Source of the DNA: Paracoccus mutanolyticus
GTDB lineage: Bacteria > Pseudomonadota > Alphaproteobacteria > Rhodobacterales > Rhodobacteraceae
Length of the DNA: 64,000 nt
Reading direction: 5' to 3'
NCBI RefSeq assembly: GCF_003285265.1
Contig: NZ_CP030239.1
Span: 2,525,501-2,589,500, forward strand
This document shows positions 52,862 through 63,286 of the stretch, in pieces. The position numbers were made by a program, and so were the translations under genes. Positions within the stretch are counted from its first letter, which is position 1; every line of letters begins with the position of its first letter. A model generated the notes under the pieces. The model worked only from the letters and a program-made list of their open reading frames with translations. It did not search any database and was not told where the DNA came from.

Positions 52862-53448
52862 GCGGCGGCGTCCAGGTTCATGCAGCGGCGCAGGAAGTTG
52901 CGGATCATGTCGTGCCCGTGTTCCGAGGCGATGCTTTCGGGGTGGAACTGCACGCCCTCGATGGGCAGGCTGCGGTGCATCAGCCCCATGATGGTGCCGT
53001 CGCCGGCCGTCGCCGTGACGCGCAGGCAGTCGGGCAGAGAGGCGGGCTCGACCGTCAGCGAATGATAGCGCGTCGCCGTCAGGGGCGAGGGCAGGCCCGC
53101 GAACACGCCCGTCCCGTCGTGGCTGATCGCGTCGGTCTTGCCATGCACGATCCGGTCCGCGCGCACCACCTTGCCGCCAAAGGCCTCGCCGATGGCCTGA
53201 TGGCCCAGGCAGACGCCCAGCATCGGCACGCCCCGCCCGGCCGCCGCCTTGATCAGCGGCACGATGATCCCGGCCTGGCCCGGCGTGCAGGGCCCGGGCG
53301 AGATCACGATGCCCTGCGCCCCCATCGCCAGCGCCTCCTCGACCGAAAGCGCGTCGTTGCGGCGCACGACCACATCCGCCCCAGCCTCGCCCATGTAATG
53401 GACGAGGTTCCAGGTAAAGCTGTCGTAATTGTCGATAAGCAGGATCAT
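52858..53448 (-). CDS. trpG: Anthranilate synthase component II (glutamine amidotransferase)
   Basis: Supplies ammonia to TrpE. 196 residues; class I glutamine amidotransferase with the nucleophile Cys80 in [17 protein letters not shown], the [10 protein letters not shown] oxyanion segment and the His/Glu pair in [14 protein letters not shown]. Intact. Start 53448 ([15 protein letters not shown]). It heads the run trpG-trpD-ung-trpC-moaC-moeA on the minus strand, while trpE lies 4 kb away on the plus strand. Confidence 0.95.
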   Translation of the reverse strand: MILLIDNYDSFTWNLVHYMGEAGADVVVRRNDALSVEEALAMGAQGIVISPGPCTPGQAGIIVPLIKAAAGRGVPMLGVCLGHQAIGEAFGGKVVRADRIVHGKTDAISHDGTGVFAGLPSPLTATRYHSLTVEPASLPDCLRVTATAGDGTIMGLMHRSLPIEGVQFHPESIASEHGHDMIRNFLRRCMNLDAAA

Positions 53449-53590
53449 GGTGTCGCCTTGGATTGGGCCGCGCCGCGGGCAGGGCCCCTGCATGGGGGGT
53501 GCACCCCGGAAAATCTGCGGCTATAGATGGGCCAAAGCGGCGCGGGGGGTCAAGCCCGCGGGGCAAGAAAACAGGCGTGGGCAGAACGGA

Positions 53591-54435
53591 ATGGCCAAGG
53601 GATTCGCGGCAGGGCTGGTTCATGGGGCGCTGGCCTGCGGCGCCGGGCTGGTCGCGCTGGCGCTGATCCTGCCGCCGCCGCAGGCGCCCACCCAAGCCCC
53701 GCCCCCGGTCGAGGTGCCGGCCGCCACGACCCCGGCGCCCGCGGCCGAAACTCCTGCGCCCGAAACTCCTGCGCCCGACATCCCCGCGCCTGCGCCCATC
53801 TCCGAACCCGTCCCGGCGCCCGCTCCGGTTCCCGATGTGGCCCCCGCGCCCGAGCCCGCACCGCAACCGCCGACCCAGGAACATGCCCCGGACCGGCCGA
53901 GACCCGGCGCCCCGCGCCCCGGCGCGATAGCTTCAGCGCCGGCAGGATCGGATACGCGCGCACCGGCGTCCGCCGCCCCAGGCGCCCGCGCCCTGGCCCC
54001 GCAGGGCCCCAGCCCCAGGCGCCCGCGCCCGCCGCCATGCCCGCCGCCGAACCGGCGCCGGTTCCTGCGGGCCCGGCCGGCCTGCCCCAGGCGCGGGGCG
54101 TGGCGCCCTTGGCCTCTTCCTGCGCCCGCCCGAGCCGGACGCGCCAGACCGGGCGCCATGCCCGAGCAGGCCCGCGCCCCCGCGCTGCCCGTTGCCCGCG
54201 TCGATGCCCCGCCGCGCGACCAGGCGCCCGCCGCCGAGCCCTTTCCCGCCGCCGAGCCCGATCCCCAGCCGCGCCCGCCGACCCCCAGGCCGAGGCGATC
54301 GCGGCCCAGGTCGCCGCCTCGGTCGCCGGCAGCGCGGGCCAGGGGCAGGACACGGACGACGGCGGGGCCGCCCCCGACCTGTGGACGCCCCCCGACCTCG
54401 GGCAGTTGATCCAACCCAAGGCCCAGACCCCATAA
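53591..54435 (+). CDS. Signal-anchored Pro/Ala-rich protein of unknown function (frameshifted)
   Basis: N-terminal hydrophobic segment [20 protein letters not shown], then a long Pro/Ala/Glu linker (repeats such as [19 protein letters not shown]), resembling the periplasm-spanning region of TonB-like or SPOR-type proteins but with no recognisable C-terminal domain. Several slips (near 54000, 54100 and 54290) occur in the low-complexity DNA. The end reads [20 protein letters not shown] and [16 protein letters not shown]. About 281 codons. It starts 142 nt from trpG, divergent, and stops 12 nt before the aminotransferase. Confidence 0.5.
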
Positions 54436-54447
54436 GGCCCAGACCCC

Positions 54448-55632
54448 ATGATGCCCCTGAACCCCGCCCTTGCCGCGACCTTCCGCCCCCCGGTGATGGA
54501 GGCGCGGCGCTGGCTGGCCGATGCGGCCTTTCCGCCCGACCGGCCGCTCATCAACGTCAGCCAGGCCGCCCCGGTCGATCCGCCGCCCGAAGGGCTGCGC
54601 CAGGCCATCGCCCGCGCCGCGCTGGACCAGGCCGACGCGCATCTTTACGGCCCCGTGCTGGGCCGCCCCGCGCTGCGCGAGGCGGTGGCGGCGCGCTGGT
54701 CGGCGGATTACGGCGGCAGCGTCGGCCCCGCCCAGGTCGCCATCACCCAGGGCTGCAACCAGGCCTTCTGCGCCGCGATCCAGACGCTGGCGCGGGCGGG
54801 CGACCAGGTGATCCTGCCGCTGCCCTGGTATTTCAACCACAAGATGTGGCTCGACATGCAGGGCATCGGCGCGGTCGGCCTGCCCTGCGGTCCGGGCATG
54901 ATCCCCGACGCCGGGCAGGCGGCGGCGCTGATCACCGAACGCACCCGCGCCATCGTGCTGGTCACGCCCAACAACCCCTCGGGCGCCGAATACCCGGCTG
55001 GGACGGTGCGCGCCTTCTACGACCTCGCCCGCGCCCGCGGCATCGCCCTGATCCTGGATGAGACCTATCGCGATTTCGACAGCCGCGAAGGCGCGCCGCA
55101 CGACCTGTTCGCCGACCCCGACTGGCCGGGCACGCTGATCCAGCTTTACAGCTTTTCCAAGGCCTACCGCCTGACCGGCCACCGCGTCGGCGCGCTGATC
55201 GCCAGCGAGGACCGCATGGCCGAGGTCGAAAAGGTGCTCGACACGCTGGCCATCTGCGCCAGCCAGCTTGGCCAGATCGGCGCACTCTGGGGCATGCAGA
55301 ACCTCGGCCCCTGGCTCGCGGGCGAACGCGCCGAGATCCTGGCCCGGCGCGAGGCGGCGGCCCGGGGCATCGCCTCGCTCGACGGCTGGCGCGTCAAGGG
55401 CTGCGGCGCCTATTTCGCCTGGGTCGAACACCCCTTCGCCGAAAGCGCGGCCGCGCTGGCGCCCCGGCTGGTCCGGCAGGCGGGCATCCTGATGCTGCCC
55501 GGCACCATGTTCATGCCCGAGGCCGATCCGCAGGGCGCGCGCCACTTCCGCATCGCCTTCGCCAACGCCGACCGCGACGGCATCGCCCGCCTGGTCGAGC
55601 GGCTGCGCGGCTGGGACCCCGACCGATTGTGA
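54448..55632 (+). CDS. Class I/II PLP-dependent aminotransferase
   Basis: Fold-type I aminotransferase, 394 residues, cytoplasmic. The PLP lysine is Lys238 in LYSFSKAYRLTGHRVG. VTPNNPSGAEYP and LILDETYRDF (Asp binding the pyridine N) are the usual blocks, and HFRIAFANADRDGIARLVE closes the protein. It is close to aspartate/aromatic aminotransferases, and the position near trpE and trpG may hint at aromatic substrates, but this is inference. Starts at two adjacent ATGs (54448/54451). Intact. Confidence 0.87.
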   Translation: MMPLNPALAATFRPPVMEARRWLADAAFPPDRPLINVSQAAPVDPPPEGLRQAIARAALDQADAHLYGPVLGRPALREAVAARWSADYGGSVGPAQVAITQGCNQAFCAAIQTLARAGDQVILPLPWYFNHKMWLDMQGIGAVGLPCGPGMIPDAGQAAALITERTRAIVLVTPNNPSGAEYPAGTVRAFYDLARARGIALILDETYRDFDSREGAPHDLFADPDWPGTLIQLYSFSKAYRLTGHRVGALIASEDRMAEVEKVLDTLAICASQLGQIGALWGMQNLGPWLAGERAEILARREAAARGIASLDGWRVKGCGAYFAWVEHPFAESAAALAPRLVRQAGILMLPGTMFMPEADPQGARHFRIAFANADRDGIARLVERLRGWDPDRL

Positions 55633-55715
55633 CCGCCGGCGGGCCCGCGCGGCCCTTGCCCGCGGCCCCGCATCCCCCTAAAGACTGGCGCAAGCGACGA
55701 AAAAGGGCAGGGCAG

Positions 55716-57636
55716 ATGCGCGGCAAGGGCAAACAAACCATCGTATGGCTGCTGATGGGCATGCTGGTGCTGGGCCTGGGCGGCTTCGGCGTCACCAACT
55801 TCTCGGGCGGGACCGCCGATGTCGGCGCCGTCGGCGATGTCGAGATCTCGTCCCAGGACTACGCCCGGGCGCTGCGCACCGAGATCCAGGGCTCGCCGCC
55901 CAGACCGGCCGCCAGCTGATCCCCGGCCGAGGCGAAGTCCTCGGCCTCGACCAGGCCGCGCTCCGCGCCTCTACGTCGCCGCCGCGCTCGGGACGAGGCG
56001 AACCGCATCGGCGTCTCGGTGGGCGACAAGGCGGTCGCCGACCAGATCACCGCGATCCCCGCCTTCAAGGGGCTCGACGGCCGCTTCGACCGCGCCCGCT
56101 ATGCCGACGCGCTGAAGCGCGAAGGGCTGCGCGAGGCGGAATTCGAACACGACCTGCGCATGGACGAGGCGCGCCAGATCCTGCAGGGCGCCACGCTGGC
56201 CGCCGTCGCCGCCTCGCCCTCGGTCACCGAACGCTCGCTCGCCTGGCTCCTGGAAACCCGCGACATCCACTGGCAGGAGCTGACCGCGGCCGATCTGCCC
56301 GCGCCCATCGCCACGCCCGACGACGCCACGCTCGAGGCCTGGCACAAGGCCAATGCCGACCGCTTCACCCGGCCCGAGACGCGCAAGATCACCTATGCCT
56401 GGCTGACCCCCGAGATGCTGGAGGACAAGGTCCAGGTCGACGACCAGGCGCTCCGCGACCTCTATCAAAGCCGCATCGACGAATTCCAGCAGCCCGAGCG
56501 GCGCATGGTCGAACGCCTGGTGTTCCCGACCCCGGCTGCCGCGGCCGAGGCGCGCGCCCGCCTCGACCGGGGCGAGACGACCTTTGAACAGCTCGCCGCC
56601 GAACGCGGGCTGACGCTTGCCGACATCGACCTGGGCGAAGTCACCCAGGCCCAGCTCGGCGCCGCCGGAGAAGCGGTCTTCGCGCTGGACCAGCCGGGCA
56701 TCGCCGGGCCCGCGCCCAGCGACCTCGGCCCCGCGCTCTATTCCATGAACGCCATCCTCGAGCCGGTGGACGTGTCCTTCGAACAGGCCCGGGCCGACCT
56801 GCGGGTCGAGGCGGCGGTGGACCGCGCCCGGCGCCAGATCGACGACCAGGCCGCGCAGTTCTCCGACATGATCGCCGGCGGCGCCTCGCTCGAGGATCTG
56901 GCCCGCGACACGCCGATGGAACTGGGCCAGATCGACTGGACCGGCCAGGAACAGGCGTCCCCCGACAGCATCGCCGCCTATCCCGAGTTCCGCCAGAAGG
57001 CGGGCGCGCTGACCGAACGCGACTTCCCCGAACTGGCCACCTTCGAGGATGGCGGCGTCTTCGTCCTGCGCCTCGACGCCATCGAACCCCCCGCCCTGAT
57101 CCCCTTCGCCGAGGTGCGCGACCGCGTGGCCGAGGACTGGACCCAGAACGAGACCCACCGCCAGCTTCTGGCCCTGGCCGAAGAGCGCAAGCTTGCGACC
57201 GAGGCCGCGGCCGACCCGCCGGCCCGACGCCCGCCGCACCGCCCCGGTGGCCCAGGCGGTCGGCGCCCAGCCCGCCCCGGGGCCCAGCCCGAACCGGCGC
57301 CCGCGCCCGACCGGGGCCGCGCCGAACCGGGCTGGTGCGCGGCGGCTTCATCGCGGGCGTCCCGCAGGCGCTTGTCACCCAGGCGTTCCAGATCGAGACC
57401 CCCGGCGCGACCGAGGTGGTCGATGCCGAAAACCGGGTGTTCCTGGTGACGCTCGACCAGATCCACCCCGCCGATGTCTCGGGCGAGGATGCGGGTCAGA
57501 TGCGCGACGCCATCGCGGCGCGGATGGCCGACAGCCTGCGCCAGGACGTGTTCGACTATTACAGCCGGGCGCTTCAGGCTCGCGCCGGCGCGACCGTCAA
57601 CCAGACCGCCGTGGATGCGGTGAATGCACAGGCCCA

Positions 57637-57640
<4 letters not shown>
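55716..57640 (+). CDS. ppiD: Periplasmic peptidyl-prolyl isomerase PpiD/SurA-N type (frameshifted)
   Basis: Membrane-anchored periplasmic folding factor. The anchor QTIVWLLMGMLVLGLGGFGV follows a short basic N-terminus; DVGAVGDVEISSQDYARAL opens the SurA-N-like chaperone domain. Main frame from about 56000: GDKAVADQITAIPAFKGLDG, ALKREGLREAEFEHDLRMDE, then parvulin-like segments (EFQQPERRMVERLVFPTPAA). It ends VFDYYSRALQARAGATVNQT. Slips near 55900, 55965, 57215 and 57330. About 641 codons. The stop overlaps the trpE start; the same order is familiar in Rhodobacteraceae. Confidence 0.87.
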
Positions 57641-59138
<1,498 letters not shown>

Positions 59139-59155
59139 CCCCCGGCCGCGCCGGA

Positions 59156-59212
59156 TGTAAAGCACGCTTGACATCGACGACGGCAATCCTCGATATGGAA
59201 AGCACGCTTTAC
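59156..59212 (+). promoter_or_regulatory. Promoter flanked by twin operators of the membrane protein/HTH pair
   Basis: TTGACA (59168-59173), a 17-bp spacer and CGATAT (59191-59196) form a sigma70-type promoter. Two near-palindromic copies of GTAAAGC-AC-GCTTTAC flank it: 59157-59172 (GTAAAGCACGCTTGAC) overlaps the -35, and 59198-59212 (GAAAGCACGCTTTAC) covers the expected +1. The 11-nt core AAAGCACGCTT is identical in both and 40 bp apart, about four turns. This is the layout of an autorepressed operon. Confidence 0.7.
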
Positions 59213-59227
59213 AACAAGGGGGATGCC

Positions 59228-59596
59228 ATGCGGGGTTGGATCGGGTTTGCCGCCGGAATGGCCGGCTATGTCGGGCTGCTGGTCCTGTCGCAGCGCCTGC
59301 TTGCCGGCGGGATCCAGGACCAGGGCACCCGCCTGCTGGTCTCGCTCATGCCGATGCTGCCCGTGGCCATCGTCTGCGCCGCCGTGGTCGCCATCATCCG
59401 CCGCATGGACGAGATGCAGCGCAAGCTGCAATTCGAGGCGCTGGCGCTTTCCTTCGCCGGTACCGCGCTCCTCACCTTCGGCTACGGCTTTCTCGAAGGC
59501 GAAGGCTACCCGCGCCTCTCGATGTTCGTGGTCTGGCCGCTGATGGCCCTGCTCTGGACGATCGGCACCTGCCTCGGCCGGCTGCGCCACGGATGA
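59228..59596 (+). CDS. Four-helix membrane protein of unknown function, partner of HTH regulator
   Basis: 122 residues with four hydrophobic segments (about 4-22, 32-53, 74-92 and 98-116) and a charged cytoplasmic loop between 2 and 3 (IIRRMDEMQRKLQFEA). No known family motif. The ATG at 59228 has AAGGGGG 5 nt upstream; an in-frame ATG at 59195 overlaps the -10 and operator and is rejected. The stop overlaps the HTH gene start (ATGA). Small membrane protein plus Xre-type regulator pairs are widespread, but their function is poorly known. Confidence 0.72.
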   Translation: MRGWIGFAAGMAGYVGLLVLSQRLLAGGIQDQGTRLLVSLMPMLPVAIVCAAVVAIIRRMDEMQRKLQFEALALSFAGTALLTFGYGFLEGEGYPRLSMFVVWPLMALLWTIGTCLGRLRHG

Positions 59597-59790
59597 GGAA
59601 CCGCATCCCCGACCTCCGCCAGCAGCGCGGCTGGTCGCAGGCCGACCTGGCCCGGCAGTTGCAGGTCTCGCGCCAGACGGTGAATGCGCTGGAGCGCGGG
59701 CGCTACGATCCCAGCCTGCCGCTGGCCTTCGCCATCGCCCGGCTGTTCGGCCTGGCGGTCGAGGACGTGTTCCAGCCCGCCCCCGACTGA
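59593..59790 (+). CDS. Small Xre/Cro-type HTH transcriptional regulator (YgzD-like)
   Basis: 65 residues, almost entirely one HTH_3 domain: RIPDLRQQRGWSQADLARQL, QVSRQTVNALERGRYDPSLP, LAFAIARLFGLAVEDVFQPA. QADLARQLQVSRQTV is the turn with recognition helix. The ATG overlaps the stop of the membrane protein gene. Likely binds the twin AAAGCACGCTT sites at 59157-59212 and represses its own operon (inference). Intact. Confidence 0.88.
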   Translation: MRNRIPDLRQQRGWSQADLARQLQVSRQTVNALERGRYDPSLPLAFAIARLFGLAVEDVFQPAPD

Positions 59791-59819
59791 CGGCCCCGGA
59801 CCCGGCGCCAGCGGCTTTC

Positions 59820-59848
59820 CGTTTTCCAAATACCCATCGCCAGGCGCG
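59820..59848 (+). repeat. Dispersed intergenic repeat (AAATACCC type), copy 3
   Basis: CGTTTTCCAAATACCCATCG followed by CCAGGCGC, 30 nt after the HTH gene. It shares the core TTTCCAAATACCC with the copy at 42395-42419 (TTTCCCAAATACCC). Confidence 0.5.
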
Positions 59849-59884
59849 CAACGGGGCGTCACACCCGGATCATGGCGCGGCTCC

Positions 59885-59925
59885 GTCATACACCCTGTGT
59901 ACGCTCCGTGCACGGCTGTCACAGC
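59885..59925 (+). repeat. Helically phased GTGTACGC repeats, locus B, upstream of superoxide dismutase
   Basis: GTGTACGCTCC at 59897, GTGCACGGCT at 59908 and GTCACA at 59918, spaced 11 and 10 bp, with a weaker GTCATACACC at 59885. Order, spacing and most bases agree with locus A at 28374-28400. It lies 156-196 bp before the ATG of the dismutase gene, a position suited to an activator or repressor site. The other bases of 59791-60080 show nothing else clear. Confidence 0.55.
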
Positions 59926-60080
59926 CAAAACTCCAGCATTTCCCGGAAAACCCGCATCCGCCCGGACCCCGGTGCTCCCCACGCAACGCACGCAGCCGTT
60001 GCGCGGCCCGGGGCCGGCGCTTTGGACGGAACAATCCCTTTCCCCGCCGGTTGAGCCAGCCCATAGATACGGAGAACCCG

Positions 60081-60770
60081 ATGCTGGACCGACTCGCGAT
60101 CATCGCAACCGTCACGGCGCTGCCGTCCCTGGCGATGGCCCAGACCGACACGCCCTTCACGCTGCCGGATCTGCCCTATGCCGCCGACGCCCTCGCCCCC
60201 GCGATCAGCGCCGAGACGATGGAGCTGCACCACGGCAAGCACCACAAGGCCTATGTGGACAACCTGAACAAGGCCGTGGCCGCCGACGCCAACGCTCAGG
60301 GCAAGACCCTCGAGGACCTGGTCGCCAATGCCGGAACCTATGCTCCCGCGATCCGCAACAACGCCGGAGGTCATTGGAATCACACATTCTTCTGGGAAAG
60401 CATGGCGCCCGAGGGCGAGCGGGACGAGATGTCCGAGCCGCTGTCGCAGGCCGTCACCGCCGTCTACGGCTCGCCCGAGGAGTTCCGCAAGGCCTTCGAG
60501 AAGGCGGGCGCCGACCGCTTCGGCTCGGGCTGGGTCTGGCTCATCGTGAACGACCAGGACCAGCTGGAAATCACCTCGACCCCGAACCAGGACAACCCGC
60601 TGATGGACGTGGCCGAAAAGAAGGGCACACCGATCCTGGGCAATGACGTGTGGGAACACGCCTATTACCTGACCTACCAGAACCGCCGTCCCGAATACTT
60701 GTCGGCCTGGTGGGATGTGGTGGATTGGGGCAAGGTCTCCGAACGCTACGCCGCAGCCTTGGCCGACTAA
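60081..60770 (+). CDS. Exported Fe/Mn-type superoxide dismutase
   Basis: Fe/Mn superoxide dismutase, 229 residues, with an N-terminal extension absent from cytoplasmic SodB: MLDRLAIIATVTALPSLAMA, a Sec signal peptide with a likely cut after AMA. The metal-binding fold is complete: MELHHGKHHKAYVDNLN (His), NNAGGHWNHTFFWESM (His), and the late WEHAYYLTYQN (His) preceded by NDVWEH-type sequence, with WWDVVDWGKVSERY at the end. GGAGA is 5 nt before the ATG. It is inferred to protect the periplasm from superoxide. Intact. Metal preference is not decided by eye. Confidence 0.9.
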   Translation: MLDRLAIIATVTALPSLAMAQTDTPFTLPDLPYAADALAPAISAETMELHHGKHHKAYVDNLNKAVAADANAQGKTLEDLVANAGTYAPAIRNNAGGHWNHTFFWESMAPEGERDEMSEPLSQAVTAVYGSPEEFRKAFEKAGADRFGSGWVWLIVNDQDQLEITSTPNQDNPLMDVAEKKGTPILGNDVWEHAYYLTYQNRRPEYLSAWWDVVDWGKVSERYAAALAD

Positions 60771-60783
60771 AGCCCGGGCGGGG

Positions 60784-61260
60784 TCAGCCGCGCTGGCCCC
60801 GCCACTCGCGCCAGGTCAATCCGATGACCACCAGATCCAGCGCCGAAAGCGCCAGCAGGACCGGCGAATGGGTGTGGCTCCAGCGGTGCAGCTGGGTCAC
60901 GATGAAGCCGGAAAACACCACGATTCCCAAAGGATAGGCAAAGGCCACGCGGCGCATCAGCAGCAGCACGATGGCCAGTTTGACGACCCCGTGCGCCGCC
61001 AGGTACAGCGCATAGAAATGCTGGCTTGCCAGGCTGAACGTCCCCATCGCCTGCGCCACGCGGGCATAGACCGGGCTGCCGTGCCCCTCGATCAGGTGGC
61101 TCTGGACCAGCCAGCCGGTCAGATCCTCGATCCGGGCATGGGGCACCAGCCAAAGCCCCAGCCCGGCCGCGATTTCCAGCAGCGCAAAGACCGATTTCAG
61201 CACCAGGGTGGATTCGAACAGCCAATGCAGCGGTCCGTGTTCCCCCTTGATATGCTTCAT
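60784..61260 (-). CDS. DUF2127 membrane protein
   Basis: 158 residues, four transmembrane segments (about 13-38, 65-92, 98-118 and 128-146). LYLAAHGVVKLAIVLLLMRR and YPLGIVVFSGFIVTQLHRWS match DUF2127, a family of unknown function. The start overlaps the gpt stop. A short convergent gap of 13 nt separates it from the dismutase gene. Intact. Confidence 0.8.
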   Translation of the reverse strand: MKHIKGEHGPLHWLFESTLVLKSVFALLEIAAGLGLWLVPHARIEDLTGWLVQSHLIEGHGSPVYARVAQAMGTFSLASQHFYALYLAAHGVVKLAIVLLLMRRVAFAYPLGIVVFSGFIVTQLHRWSHTHSPVLLALSALDLVVIGLTWREWRGQRG

Positions 61261-61757
61261 CAATCCTCGCCCCGATAGGGCTGGACGTACTGCAGCGCCA
61301 TGTCCCAGGGGAAGAAGATCCAAGTGTCCTGGCTGACCTCGGTCACATAGGTCTCGACCATGGGGCGGCCCTTGGGCTTGGCATAGACGGTCGCCAGGTG
61401 CGCCTTGGGATACATGCTGCGCACATGCTCCAGCGTGCGGCCGGAATCGACCAGGTCGTCGACCACCAGGATGCCCTCGCCATCCTGCATCACTGCCGGG
61501 TCGGGGGCCTTCAGCACCTTGACCTCGCCCCGCTCCTGCCCGCCCTTGCCCTGGTAGGACTTGACCGAGATCGTGTCGATCACGCGGATGTCCAGCTCTC
61601 GCGCGACGATCATCGCCGGGACCAGGCCGCCGCGGGTGATCGCCAGGATCGCGCGCCATTCCCGGTGTTCGAGCCGCCAGGCCAGCGCGCGCGAGTCGCG
61701 GTGGATCTGGTCCCAACTGATGTGGAATCCGCGTTCATGGGGCAGGCGGTCGTTCAT
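61260..61757 (-). CDS. gpt: Xanthine phosphoribosyltransferase
   Basis: Purine salvage enzyme that makes XMP/GMP from xanthine/guanine and PRPP. 165 residues. The PRPP loop is [40 protein letters not shown] text ([20 protein letters not shown]) gives the pyrophosphate loop, and [14 protein letters not shown] is a typical Gpt ending. Intact. It overlaps the DUF2127 gene start. Confidence 0.93.
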   Translation of the reverse strand: MNDRLPHERGFHISWDQIHRDSRALAWRLEHREWRAILAITRGGLVPAMIVARELDIRVIDTISVKSYQGKGGQERGEVKVLKAPDPAVMQDGEGILVVDDLVDSGRTLEHVRSMYPKAHLATVYAKPKGRPMVETYVTEVSQDTWIFFPWDMALQYVQPYRGED

Positions 61758-61766
61758 GCTGGCTCC

Positions 61767-62366
61767 TTAATGCTTGACGATCAACAGGATGCCCAATGCC
61801 GCCATGGCAAGGCTGGCCGCCCGGTCGATCCAGAACTTCGCGGCAAAATAGCGCGCGCGCATGGCGGCTGTCGACATCAGAACGGCGACCAGGGCATACC
61901 AGAACAGTTCGGTCGTCAGGCAGATCGCATAGAGCGTCGCCTGCTGCCGGCCGGACATGGCGGCGGGAAAAACCGACAGGATCAGCGCCGCATAGAACAG
62001 CGCAGGCTTTGGGTTCGACAGGTTCAGGGCGATGCCGCCGAAAAAGCCCCGCGACCCCGAGGCGGCGGGGGGCAGCGGGCGCGAGGACGCGGCCCACAGC
62101 CGCCAGGCGAACCACAGCAGGTAAAAGCCGCCGAACACCTTCAGCGCCGCGAACCAGCCCGGATGCAGCCGAAAGACCACCGCCAGCCCCAGCAGCGCAA
62201 AGACGCACCACCGCGAAGCGCCGCAGGCCAGCCCCAGCGCATAGGGCAGGGCACGCTCGCGGCCATGCGCCAGCGCCGTCTGGATCGTCGCGATGATCGA
62301 AGGCCCCGGCGTCAGGATCGCCAGCGACAGCGCCGAGACAAGCGCGATGACCTGCTCGACGGTCAT
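61767..62366 (-). CDS. LysE/RhtB-family amino-acid exporter
   Basis: Inner-membrane exporter, 199 residues, six hydrophobic segments. The signature near the N-terminus is LSLAILTPGPSIIATIQTAL, and GFFGGIALNLSNPKPALFYA is the conserved NPK block of the family. Substrate not predictable. It lies between gpt (9 nt) and fabI copy 2 (9 nt), same strand. Intact. Confidence 0.88.
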   Translation of the reverse strand: MTVEQVIALVSALSLAILTPGPSIIATIQTALAHGRERALPYALGLACGASRWCVFALLGLAVVFRLHPGWFAALKVFGGFYLLWFAWRLWAASSRPLPPAASGSRGFFGGIALNLSNPKPALFYAALILSVFPAAMSGRQQATLYAICLTTELFWYALVAVLMSTAAMRARYFAAKFWIDRAASLAMAALGILLIVKH

Positions 62367-62375
62367 TCCGGGGGG

Positions 62376-63203
62376 CTATTCCTTTTTCGTCGTGGCGATG
62401 TCGGGGGCGTCCACAGCCTTCATCCCGACGATATGATAGCCCGAGTCGACATGATGTGTTTCCCCGGTCACGCCCGAACCCAGGTCCGACAGCAGATACA
62501 GCGCCGACTTGCCGACCTCGTCCTGGCTGACGTTGCGTCGCAGCGGCGAGTTCAGCTCGTTCCATTTCAGGATATAGCGGAAATCGCCGATGCCCGAGGC
62601 GGCCAGCGTCTTGATCGGCCCCGCGCTGATCGCGTTGACGCGGATGCCGTCCTTGCCCAGGTCCTCGGCCAGATAGCGCACCGACGCCTCCAGCGCGGCC
62701 TTGGCGACGCCCATGACGTTGTAATGCGGCATGACGCGCTCGGCGCCGTAATAGGTCAGCGTCAGCATCGACCCGCCATTCGGCATCATCGCTGCGGCAC
62801 GGCGCGCCACGGCGGTGAAGGAATAGACGGAAATGTCCATCGTCATCAGGAAGTTGTCGCGCGTGGTGTCGGCATAGCGGCCGCGCAGCTGGTCCTTGTC
62901 GGAAAAGCCGATGGCATGGACGATGAAATCCATGCTGTCCCAGCGCTCCGCCAGCGTGGCGAACAGCGCGTCGATGGACGCCTCGTCGGACACGTCGCAT
63001 TCGGCCAGCAGGTCCGACCCCAGCTGCGCCGCCAGCGGCGCGACCCGGCGCTTCAGCGCCTCGCCCTGATACGAGAACGCGAGTTCCGCCCCCTGGTCCG
63101 CCAGCGCCTTGGCGATGCCCCAGGCGATCGACTTGTCGTTGGCCAGCCCCATGATGAGGCCGCGCCGCCCTTTCATCAGCCCCATACCGGCTTCACTTGA
63201 CAT
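62376..63203 (-). CDS. fabI: Enoyl-[acyl-carrier-protein] reductase FabI (copy 2)
   Basis: A second NADH-dependent enoyl-ACP reductase, 275 residues. GLANDKSIAWGIAKALADQG is the nucleotide motif; catalytic Tyr151, Tyr161 and Lys168 are in YYGAERVMPHYNVMGVAKA. Compared with copy 1 it has a 5-residue N-terminal extension, differs throughout the substrate loop (IKTLAASGIGDFRYILKWNE versus MKTLAGAAIGGARKTYRHTE) and ends in a charged tail. Two FabI genes are known in many alphaproteobacteria. Divergent from pdxH by 83 nt. Intact. Confidence 0.94.
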   Translation of the reverse strand: MSSEAGMGLMKGRRGLIMGLANDKSIAWGIAKALADQGAELAFSYQGEALKRRVAPLAAQLGSDLLAECDVSDEASIDALFATLAERWDSMDFIVHAIGFSDKDQLRGRYADTTRDNFLMTMDISVYSFTAVARRAAAMMPNGGSMLTLTYYGAERVMPHYNVMGVAKAALEASVRYLAEDLGKDGIRVNAISAGPIKTLAASGIGDFRYILKWNELNSPLRRNVSQDEVGKSALYLLSDLGSGVTGETHHVDSGYHIVGMKAVDAPDIATTKKE

Positions 63204-63286
63204 GATGCTGCCCCTCGCGCTTCTTCGGTTTTCAGCAGGATTAGGACAACTGCAAGGGGGCATCAAGTGTCGGTGATTGCGCTGCC

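Noticed and set aside
59195..59227. Upstream ATG (59195) as start of the membrane protein
   Set aside because: It falls within the -10 and operator region and has no ribosome site, whereas ATG 59228 has AAGGGGG 5 nt upstream.
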